Below, one piece after another: positions 50,631-57,218 of a DNA stretch of 64,000 nucleotides. Source of the DNA: Variovorax sp. V213 (lineage in GTDB: Bacteria > Pseudomonadota > Gammaproteobacteria > Burkholderiales > Burkholderiaceae_C); assembly GCF_041154455.1 (NCBI RefSeq), contig NZ_AP028664.1, forward strand, positions 1,675,001-1,739,000, given 5' to 3'. How positions within the stretch are numbered: position 1 is the stretch's first letter; every line of letters begins with the position of its first letter. The notes below the pieces were generated by a model. It saw only the letters and a list, made by a program, of their open reading frames with translations. It did no database searches and was not told the origin of the DNA. The translations under genes and the position numbers were made by a program.

Positions 50631-50644
50631 AAGGACGAAAAGAG

Positions 50645-50794
50645 ATGTGGTACTTCGCCTGGATTCTCGGCCTGCCGCTGGCGGCCGCCTTCGCCGTGCT
50701 CAACGCCATGTGGTACGAGCTCATGGATGACGACGCCATCCGCAAGGAAAAGCTCGCCATGCCCGAAGCGTCGCAGGGGCAGGAGCGGCTTTGA
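50645..50794 (+). CDS. cydX: Cytochrome bd oxidase small subunit CydX
   Basis: 49 residues. Begins MWYFAWILGLPLAAAFAVLN, nearly identical to the conserved start of E. coli CydX; one transmembrane helix. It stabilises the haems of the oxidase. It follows cydB by 14 bp and ends 18 bp before the convergent regulator. Confidence 0.93.
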   Translation: MWYFAWILGLPLAAAFAVLNAMWYELMDDDAIRKEKLAMPEASQGQERL

Positions 50795-50812
50795 TGCCGC
50801 CTCGGTGCGGTC

Positions 50813-51397
50813 TCAGCCGGCAGCCGGCTTCTTCTTTTTGGGAGCGCTGCCGGTGATGCGGTCCTTGAGGCCCAGCACCTTGGTCACGGTGGCGCCCATG
50901 CCCATCAGCTGCATGGCGGTTTCGGGCGCGAGCCGCTGGACGTCGTCGAACCATTTCATCAGCCGGTCGATCAGCTCGTGCATCTCGCGCATGCGTTGCT
51001 GCGCATGGCGCTCCGCGTCGCTCGTGGGCGACTCGAGCAGGGCATTGCGCAGCATGGAGAGCGTGGGCTCGATCTCGCGGCGGCGGCGCTCCTCGGCCAA
51101 CACGCGAAAGATTTCCCATACGTCCGCCGGCGCCTCGAAATATTCGCGCCGGTCGCCGGGGTGGTGGCGCAGGTGCACCAGCCGCCAGGCCTGCAGCTCC
51201 TTCAAGCCCATGCTCACGTTGGAGCGCGAGAACTCCAGCAGCTCGGCAATCTCGTCGGCGTTGAGCGCGCGCTCCGACAGGAAAATGAGCGCGTAGATCT
51301 GCCCGACGGTGCGGTTGATGCCCCACTTGCTGCCCATCTCGCCAAAGTGGGCGACGAACTGGCGGTTGAGCGGGGGCAGGTCGGGTGCGGTGGCCAT
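50813..51397 (-). CDS. GbsR/MarR-type transcriptional regulator
   Basis: 194 residues with an N-terminal winged helix (YALIFLSERALNADEIAELL, then FSRSNVSMGLKELQAW), of the GbsR branch of MarR proteins. The C-terminus is helical and ends in a Lys-rich tail. Its position convergent to cydDCABX, together with a shared 16-bp dyad (51428-51443 and 44360-44375), suggests that it controls the oxidase operon and itself. The effector is not evident. Confidence 0.85.
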   Translation of the reverse strand: MATAPDLPPLNRQFVAHFGEMGSKWGINRTVGQIYALIFLSERALNADEIAELLEFSRSNVSMGLKELQAWRLVHLRHHPGDRREYFEAPADVWEIFRVLAEERRRREIEPTLSMLRNALLESPTSDAERHAQQRMREMHELIDRLMKWFDDVQRLAPETAMQLMGMGATVTKVLGLKDRITGSAPKKKKPAAG

Positions 51398-51427
51398 TCG
51401 CGGATTGTCGCGCGAGTTTGCTGGAGT

Positions 51428-51443
51428 TTCGGTAGCTTCTGAA
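51428..51443 (-). promoter_or_regulatory. Candidate autoregulatory operator of the GbsR/MarR-type regulator
   Basis: Reads TTCGGTA-GC-TTCTGAA on the plus strand. It matches 12 of the 14 arm positions of the cyd dyad at 44360-44375 and lies 30 bp upstream of the regulator start. Confidence 0.55.
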
Positions 51444-51484
51444 AACTCACTCCAACCGCGATCCGGCCAGGTGGGCGCGGGCGC

Positions 51485-52216
51485 TCAGCTGCCGGACAGG
51501 CTGCGCGCCGCGCCCAGCATCTCGTGCGTGTCGTGCGCCATCACCGCCAGGAATGCCAGCAGGCCGATGTAGTACACGCTGTAGGTCACCCGCGTTTCGG
51601 TGGACACGGCGTAGTACTGCTGGTTGGCCGGGTCCTTCGGGTCGTACTTCCAGGCCCGCATCACCTGCGGCGCGGCGAGCAACGCCACCAGGATCAGCAT
51701 CGGGCTCGGGCGCCAGAAGAACAGGCCCGCGAGTACCGGCACGCCCAAGAGCCAGACGCGCGGCGTGAGCACCGCGGTGATCCGCCCGCCGTCGAAGGGC
51801 GAGAGCGGGATCAGGTTGAAGAGGTTGATGAAGAAGCCCGCATAGGCCAGCGCCAGCAGCAGCCGGCTGTCCGATTCGCGCGCCACGAAGTAGCAGGCCA
51901 ATGCCGCGAGGCTGCCGAGCAGCGGACCGCCGAAGCCGACCCAGGCCTCGGTCTCCACGTCGTGCGGTTGGTCCTTGAGCTCGATCCATGCGCCGACGAA
52001 GGGAATGAAGGTGGGCAGGCCGACATGGAGGCCGCGCTGCTTCGCCGCAAGGTAGTGCCCCATCTCGTGGATGAAGATGAGCGCCACGAAACCCGCCGCA
52101 TAGCGCCAGCCGAAGACGAAGGCATAGGCCACCACCGAGAGCAGCATCGTGCCGCCCGACAGCAGCAGCTTGCCGAGCTTGCCCGCGCTCAGCAGAACCA
52201 GCAGCAGCTTCACCAT
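51485..52216 (-). CDS. Site-2 protease family (M50) membrane metalloprotease
   Basis: 243 residues. The start ATG 52214-52216 has AGGAGA eight bases upstream and matches the hydrophobic N-terminus MVKLLLVLL. The zinc motif FIHEMGHYL holds His50, Glu51 and His54; the third ligand is the Asp in PLSPFDGGR. About five to six transmembrane helices. Such proteases cleave substrates within the membrane. It lies 22 bp after the DUF2167 gene, same strand, so they are probably co-transcribed. Confidence 0.88.
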   Translation of the reverse strand: MVKLLLVLLSAGKLGKLLLSGGTMLLSVVAYAFVFGWRYAAGFVALIFIHEMGHYLAAKQRGLHVGLPTFIPFVGAWIELKDQPHDVETEAWVGFGGPLLGSLAALACYFVARESDSRLLLALAYAGFFINLFNLIPLSPFDGGRITAVLTPRVWLLGVPVLAGLFFWRPSPMLILVALLAAPQVMRAWKYDPKDPANQQYYAVSTETRVTYSVYYIGLLAFLAVMAHDTHEMLGAARSLSGS

Positions 52217-52238
52217 GGTGCCTGTCTCCTGTCGCTCT

Positions 52239-53168
52239 TCAGGCCTTCTTCTTGAAGAGCTTGGCGATGCCCCAGAGCGCCGCACCGCCCGCCACGACCG
52301 CGATTTTCGCGAACTTGGCCAGGAAGGCCAGGGCGAGCGCGAAGAAGCCCAGCTTCTTCACGGCAACGCCCGCCACCAGCGCGGCCAGGCCGTAGGCTGC
52401 GACCTTGTCGGTGGACGAATTGAAGTCTGCGTACTTCTTGCCGTCGTCATACTGCAGCGCGCCGAGCAGCTTGGCGGCGTCGGGCTTGTACGTCTCGAGG
52501 TCCTTCGCATTGGTGATGAGGTTCAGGCTCATGTAGCCATCGCGGCCCAGCGCGTAGGTGTTGTAGTTGACGCCCTGGTTCTCGCCGGTGCTGCCCTTGT
52601 TCTTCGAGAGGGCCGACCAGACCAGGCGGTGCGTCGAGGCTTCGTACTGCGGCTTCTGCGCCCAGCCCGTGACCTCGATGCTGGCAATGCCGCGCTTGGC
52701 GCGTTCCTCGTTCGCGGCCTCGGTGCCTTCCTTGAGGCTCTTGAGCAGGTCGTCGGCGTTCCAGTCCTTCGCGTCGTCGTCCTTGATGTAGCCCTCTTTC
52801 ACGAACTTGACGACCGCCATCCAGTCGGCGTCGTCAGACGGGAAGATCACTCCGATGAAGGTGTCATCGGTCCGGTTGCCCATGCTGCGCATGAGCTGCG
52901 CAGCCGCGGGCGTCGGCACCCAGACGTAGCCGGCCGGCAGGTGCAGGTGGGCCTGGTCGCGCAGGGCGATGTCGGCGGGGCCGGCCTTCTGCACGGCCTT
53001 CGCGGCCTTGAAGGCCGCCTCCTGCTCGGCCTCCAGAGCGTTGGCGGTGGAGGTGGGGGGAGCCGTGGAAGTGGCGGACGCCGCGGCGTTGCCGATGTTG
53101 GCGGCCGCAAGCGCGCACGCGAACAGCAGGCCGGCCGTCAGGCGGGCCGCAGGGGTATGAATACGCAA
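52239..53168 (-). CDS. DUF2167 membrane-anchored protein
   Basis: 309 residues from TTG at 53166-53168. This start is chosen because GAGGAGA precedes it and the signal peptide (HTPAARLTAGLLFACALAAA) begins there. Mature features are the family blocks NRTDDTFIGVIFPSDDADW, GYIKDDDAKDWNADDLLKSL and THRLVWSALS; a C-terminal hydrophobic region (AAYGLAALVAGVAV) and a Lys-rich tail follow. Its function is unknown; the M50 protease gene follows closely. Confidence 0.85.
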   Translation of the reverse strand: MRIHTPAARLTAGLLFACALAAANIGNAAASATSTAPPTSTANALEAEQEAAFKAAKAVQKAGPADIALRDQAHLHLPAGYVWVPTPAAAQLMRSMGNRTDDTFIGVIFPSDDADWMAVVKFVKEGYIKDDDAKDWNADDLLKSLKEGTEAANEERAKRGIASIEVTGWAQKPQYEASTHRLVWSALSKNKGSTGENQGVNYNTYALGRDGYMSLNLITNAKDLETYKPDAAKLLGALQYDDGKKYADFNSSTDKVAAYGLAALVAGVAVKKLGFFALALAFLAKFAKIAVVAGGAALWGIAKLFKKKA

Positions 53169-53259
53169 GTTCTCTCTCCTCGGTTGTTGTCGGTTTTTGT
53201 GAGACGCGAGGAGTGTATCGGCGCCAGGGCGGCGCCAAAACGGCGTGTGAGGGCCGCGT

Positions 53260-53682
53260 TCAGGGCCAGGGCGTGGGCGGCGGAATTTCGCACACCGGCT
53301 CGACGTCGATGCTCTTGAAGTCGGCCGGCGAGACGATCTCCAGGTATTCCATGTCGGGCGAGTAATCGAACAGGAAATGGCGGATGCCGGGCCGCTGGTG
53401 CACCACGTCGCCGGCTTCGACCAGGGTTTCCTTGTCTTCATACATGAAACGGGCCCAGCCCTTGAGCATGATCACGATCTGGAAGTCGGCCTCGTGGCGG
53501 TGCCAGCCGGTGCCCGTTTCCGGTGCCATGTTGGCCTTGACGAGGTGCGCGATGACCTTGCCGTTGGTGGCCTCTGCAATGCCCAGGTCGCGGTAGAGAA
53601 AGAAATCGCGCAGGCCGCCCGAGACGTACTCGGTGTCGCCGGGTTTGACGTGGGAGAACTGGGTGGTGGTTCGGTCCAGCAT
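53260..53682 (-). CDS. Cupin-domain protein
   Basis: 140 residues from the ATG at 53680-53682, with AAGGAG six bases upstream. A single cupin barrel: GTGWHRHEADFQIVIMLKGWA and EAGDVVHQRPGIRHFLFDYS carry the metal-binding His and Glu. Function is uncertain; the divergent ArsR-type regulator 91 bp away may control it. Confidence 0.85.
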   Translation of the reverse strand: MLDRTTTQFSHVKPGDTEYVSGGLRDFFLYRDLGIAEATNGKVIAHLVKANMAPETGTGWHRHEADFQIVIMLKGWARFMYEDKETLVEAGDVVHQRPGIRHFLFDYSPDMEYLEIVSPADFKSIDVEPVCEIPPPTPWP

Positions 53683-53767
53683 GGGGCGCTCCTTCGCAGG
53701 TTTGGATGAGATGCTGCGGTGCGGTACGCATAAAGCGTTCCCAAAAGGGGCTGGCTGCGAGATACTC

Positions 53768-53779
53768 AACCATATGGTT
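53768..53779 (+). promoter_or_regulatory. Palindrome over the ArsR-type start codon
   Basis: AACCATATGGTT, a perfect 12-bp palindrome whose ATG is the start codon at 53774. Binding of the regulator to its own start region would block translation or transcription. It is a plausible autoregulatory operator. Confidence 0.55.
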
Positions 53780-54220
53780 CACTCAGACGCTGCCACCCTG
53801 GATGCGGTCTTCGCCGCGCTTTCGGATCCGACGCGCCGCACCGTGCTCGAAACGCTGGGCGAGCGCAGCCTCAGCGTGACCGAGCTCGCCGAGCCGCATG
53901 GCATGTCGCTGACCGGTTTCATGAAGCACCTGCGGGTGCTCGAGGATGCCGGTCTCATCTCGCGCACGAAAGAGGGCCGGATCGTGCGCTGCGAGCTCTC
54001 GCCGCGGCCCATGCAAGAGGCGGCTGTGTGGTTGTCGCGGTACGAGAAATTCTGGACCGGGCGCCTCGATGCGCTGGCGCGCTATCTCTCTCACCAAGAG
54101 GAGACCGAATGGCAAAACCTGTCGCACCCGCCAAAGAGCGACCCTCGCTCACCCTCCGCAGGCACTACCCCGTCGCCGCCGAAAAAGTCTGGCGCGCGTG
54201 GACCGACCCGCAAGCGCTGA
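53774..54220 (+). CDS. ArsR/SmtB-type transcriptional regulator
   Basis: 148 residues. Winged-helix region FAALSDPTRRTVLETL, then SVTELAEPHGMSLTGFMKHL and RTKEGRIVRCEL. No Cys pair for metal binding is seen, so it is of the non-metal group usually paired with an SRPBCC (AHSA1) gene, which overlaps its 3' end here (54109). The C-terminus after about residue 110 reads as low complexity over that partner gene. Confidence 0.85.
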   Translation: MVHSDAATLDAVFAALSDPTRRTVLETLGERSLSVTELAEPHGMSLTGFMKHLRVLEDAGLISRTKEGRIVRCELSPRPMQEAAVWLSRYEKFWTGRLDALARYLSHQEETEWQNLSHPPKSDPRSPSAGTTPSPPKKSGARGPTRKR

Positions 54221-54342
54221 AAGCCTGGTTCGGCCCCGAGGAGATCGCCGGGCGCGTGGCCGGCTTGCCCGCATTGCCTCTGCGCTGGCGAAGACCCATA
54301 CTGCAGGCTCCACGACGAGACGATGAACGGAGCCTCCCATGA
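54109..54342 (+). pseudogene. Truncated SRPBCC (AHSA1-type) gene
   Basis: 77 residues, start ATG 54109 with AGGAG upstream. The N-terminus is typical of SRPBCC proteins (RRHYPVAAEKVWRAWTDPQAL then KAWFGPEE), but homology stops after about residue 45, where the family continues for another 100 residues. The rest (GRVAGLPALPLRWRRPILQ) is unrelated. A deletion probably removed the 3' two-thirds. Its stop overlaps the next ATG (54339). Confidence 0.7.
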
Positions 54343-54524
54343 GCAACGAACTTCGCAAGAAGCTGCATGACCTGGCGGAACTGTCCGAAAACACCACGGA
54401 CCCGCAGACCAAGGCCATCATCGAGGCCATACGGCTGCAGACCGCCGTGCTGAACGAGCGGCTCTTCTCCATCGAACTGCAACTGGGCACGCTCACCCGG
54501 CGCATGGAAAACACGACTGAGTGA
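54339..54524 (+). CDS. Small uncharacterised protein (61 residues)
   Basis: Start ATG 54339 with GGAG nine bases upstream. Helical, acidic and without a membrane segment: MSNELRKKLHDLAELSENTT then IIEAIRLQTAVLNERL, a likely coiled-coil. ATGA overlap with the SRPBCC remnant and 32 bp before aroC. No known domain. Confidence 0.6.
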   Translation: MSNELRKKLHDLAELSENTTDPQTKAIIEAIRLQTAVLNERLFSIELQLGTLTRRMENTTE

Positions 54525-54556
54525 GTGGCCGCCGCTTTGTGGGGATAATCCCCGCC

Positions 54557-55672
54557 ATGAGCGGCAACACATTCGGAACTCTCTTCGCAGTCACCAATTT
54601 CGGCGAGTCGCACGGCCCGGCTATCGGCTGCGTGATCGACGGCTGCCCGCCGGGCATGGAACTGAGCGAAGCCGACATCCAGGGCGACCTCGACCGCCGG
54701 CGCCCCGGCACCAGCCGCCACGTCACCCAGCGCAACGAACCCGACGCGGTGCAGATTCTTTCCGGCGTCTATGAAGGCAAGACCACCGGCACCCCGATTG
54801 CGCTGCTGATCCAGAACACCGACCAGCGCAGCAAGGACTACGGGCAGATCGCCCAGCAGTTTCGCCCCGGCCATGCCGATTTCACCTACTGGAAGAAATA
54901 CGGCATTCGCGATCCGCGCGGCGGCGGGCGTTCTTCGGCACGGCTCACGGCGCCCATGGTGGCGGCCGGCGCGGTCGCCAAGAAATGGCTGGCCGAGAAA
55001 TACGGCATGGTGTTTCGCGGCTGCATGACGCAGATCGGCGAGATCGCCATTCCGTTCGAGAGCTGGGACCATGTGCCCAACAACCCCTTCTTTGCGCCCG
55101 TGGCCGACGTGAGCGAGCTCGAGGCCTACATGGACCGCCTGCGCAAGGCCGGCGACTCCTGCGGCGCGCGCATTCGCGTGACGGCCACCCACGTGCCCAT
55201 CGGTTTGGGCGAGCCGCTGTTCGACAAGCTCGACGCCGAGATCGCCTACGCGATGATGGGCATCAACGCAGTGAAGGCGGTCGAGATCGGCGCCGGCTTC
55301 GACAGCATCACCCAGCGCGGCACCACGCACGGCGACTCGATCACGCCCACGGGCTTCGCCACCAACAATGCGGGCGGCATCCTCGGCGGCATCAGCTCGG
55401 GGCAAGACCTGGAAGTGAGCATCGCGATCAAGCCCACCAGCTCGATCATCAGCCCGCGCCAGTCCATCGACATTCACAACAATCCCGTCGAAGTGGTGAC
55501 CAAGGGCCGCCACGACCCGTGCGTCGGCATTCGTGCGACACCCATTGCCGAGGCCATGCTTGCGCTGGTGGTCATGGAGCATGCGCTGCGCAACCGCGCA
55601 CAGTGCGGCGATGTGCAGGCGCAGCAAGCCGACAAGATCGAAGCCGCGTCCCCGCAGGCGTCTTTCCTCTAG
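54557..55672 (+). CDS. aroC: Chorismate synthase
   Basis: 371 residues; start ATG 54557. The signatures GESHGPAIGCVIDGCPPG, RPGHADFTYWKKYGIRDPRG, GRSSARLTA and GFATNNAGGILGGISSGQ are all present. It makes chorismate from EPSP with FMN, the last shared step of aromatic amino-acid synthesis. The stop overlaps the next gene's GTG by one base. Confidence 0.97.
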   Translation: MSGNTFGTLFAVTNFGESHGPAIGCVIDGCPPGMELSEADIQGDLDRRRPGTSRHVTQRNEPDAVQILSGVYEGKTTGTPIALLIQNTDQRSKDYGQIAQQFRPGHADFTYWKKYGIRDPRGGGRSSARLTAPMVAAGAVAKKWLAEKYGMVFRGCMTQIGEIAIPFESWDHVPNNPFFAPVADVSELEAYMDRLRKAGDSCGARIRVTATHVPIGLGEPLFDKLDAEIAYAMMGINAVKAVEIGAGFDSITQRGTTHGDSITPTGFATNNAGGILGGISSGQDLEVSIAIKPTSSIISPRQSIDIHNNPVEVVTKGRHDPCVGIRATPIAEAMLALVVMEHALRNRAQCGDVQAQQADKIEAASPQASFL

Positions 55673-56865
55673 TGTCGGTCCCGCCACCAGTGGCCGCCGG
55701 GCGCGGCCACCTGCTGGCGTTCGCTGGTCTGTCGGCCAGCTATTTCGCGCACATCGGCTTCTTCAACCCCTACCTGCCGCTGTGGCTCAAGGACCTGGGG
55801 CTGCCGATCTTCACGATCAGCCTGCTGGCGTCGGTGCAGTCGATCACGCGGGTATTCGCGCCCTATGCCTGGGGCGCGCTCAGCGATCACACGGGCCAGC
55901 GCGTGAAGCTGCTGCGCTTCAGTGCGGCGGTGGCGCTGGCCAGCTCCTTCGGGCTCTGGTGGCACGGCGGCGCCTGGTGGCTGGCGCTGGTGCTGCTGGT
56001 GATGTTCACCCACACCAGCTCGATGATGTCGCTCACCGAGGCCGCCATGGCGCAGCTGGTGGCGGGCGACTGGGGGCGCTACGGACGCATCCGGCTGTGC
56101 GGCTCGGCCGGCTTCCTGGTGACAGTGTTCTTTGCGGGCGAGTGGTTCGAGCGCTTCGGCATGAAGCACTTTCCGGCCTGGGCGGCCGGCACGCTGGCCG
56201 TCGTGCTGATCGCGACGATGAAGCTGCCCGACATCCGCGAGCCTGTGGCAGCGCACGATGCGGTCAAGGAGCCCATCGGGCCGGTGCTGCGCATTCCGGC
56301 CGTGCGGTGGTTCTTTGCATCGCTGTTCTTCCAGGTGATGTCGCATTTCTCGGTCTACGCATTCTTCTCGCTTTACCTCGATTCGCTCGGCTACGGCAAA
56401 AGCGTCATCGGCCTGCTCTGGGCGTTGTCGGTGGTGGCCGAGATCGTCTGGTTCTTTCTGCAAGGCCGGCTCATCGGCCTTTTGCCGATGCCGCGCTGGA
56501 TGCTGGTGTGCGGCATTGCCGCCGTGGCACGGCTGGGCCTGACCGCGGGGCTGGGCGGCTGGATCGCGGCGCTGGTCGTGGCACAGGGGCTGCATGCGCT
56601 GAGCTTCGCGGCGCACCACACCACCTGCATCGCCGTGGTGTCGCGCCGCTTCCCCGGCCGGCTGCGCGGGCGCGGGCAGGCGCTCTTCACGGTGATTGGC
56701 TACGGATTTGGCGGCGTGCTGGGCGTGCTGCTCGGCGGTGCGGTTGCGCAGGAATTCGGCTACCGGACCATGTTCGCGCTGGCGGCCTTGCTGGCGGCGG
56801 TGGGCAGCCTGTGTGCGTGGCGGGTGGTGAGGCTGGAGCGGCCGACACGGCCAGGTGTGGTTTGA
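55672..56865 (+). CDS. MFS transporter (HcaT/3-phenylpropionate type)
   Basis: 397 residues; start GTG 55672 (TAGTG overlap with aroC). Twelve transmembrane helices; blocks SYFAHIGFFNPYLPLWLKDL, APYAWGALSDHTGQR and FHALSFAAHHTT-like region match the phenylpropionate/sugar symporter group. The substrate is unknown. Coupling to aroC is probably only an accident of packing. Confidence 0.88.
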   Translation: MSVPPPVAAGRGHLLAFAGLSASYFAHIGFFNPYLPLWLKDLGLPIFTISLLASVQSITRVFAPYAWGALSDHTGQRVKLLRFSAAVALASSFGLWWHGGAWWLALVLLVMFTHTSSMMSLTEAAMAQLVAGDWGRYGRIRLCGSAGFLVTVFFAGEWFERFGMKHFPAWAAGTLAVVLIATMKLPDIREPVAAHDAVKEPIGPVLRIPAVRWFFASLFFQVMSHFSVYAFFSLYLDSLGYGKSVIGLLWALSVVAEIVWFFLQGRLIGLLPMPRWMLVCGIAAVARLGLTAGLGGWIAALVVAQGLHALSFAAHHTTCIAVVSRRFPGRLRGRGQALFTVIGYGFGGVLGVLLGGAVAQEFGYRTMFALAALLAAVGSLCAWRVVRLERPTRPGVV

Positions 56866-57131
56866 AGAGCGCCGTAAGCCGCCCGTCTTCCGAATTCTGA
56901 ATTTCAAAAGAATTCCGCGATCTGGATCTTCGCGCTCACGCGCTATTTCTTCTTACATGAATTGTTTGCCGTATTGCAGAGGCAGGGTTCGGCGCATCTC
57001 GCACGGCCCGTGGCATTGGACGGCCGGTCGGAAGTTTTGCACATCCTCCCTCAAAGATTAATTCCTTGCATTGGCTTTTACGATAAATCAACATTTAAAA
57101 TAATTGTGAAAAGATGCAATGGGAGGTGAGC
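56866..57131 (+). other. AT-rich intergenic region before the vgrG operon
   Basis: 266 bp without a gene. Bases 57061-57120 hold only 16 G+C in 60, against a GC-rich surround. It holds candidate promoter elements (TTGGCT 57071-57076, TAAAAT 57096-57101, 19-bp spacing) that I regard as tentative. AT-rich leaders in front of secretion islands are typical targets of H-NS-type silencers. Confidence 0.5.
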
Positions 57132-57218
57132 ATGAAGCTCAATTTGAAAACAATATTCTTATTGAATGAATTCGCATTAGGCGGTTTGTCTTATTGGCTT
57201 GCCGCGGCACCGCAATGA
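57132..57218 (+). CDS. 28-residue mini-ORF coupled to vgrG
   Basis: Start ATG 57132 has a strong ribosome binding site GGGAGG (57121-57126, five bases away). The peptide starts MKLNLKTIFLLNEFALG and ends LAAAPQ. It is hydrophobic in the middle. Its TGA overlaps the vgrG ATG 57215, and vgrG has no ribosome binding site of its own, so translation probably couples through this ORF. Confidence 0.6.
   Translation: MKLNLKTIFLLNEFALGGLSYWLAAAPQ

Noticed and set aside
50815..50839. Hairpin with T-rich tail after cydX
   Set aside because: It lies inside the convergent regulator coding sequence; stem is six pairs and T-run interrupted, so I do not call it a terminator.
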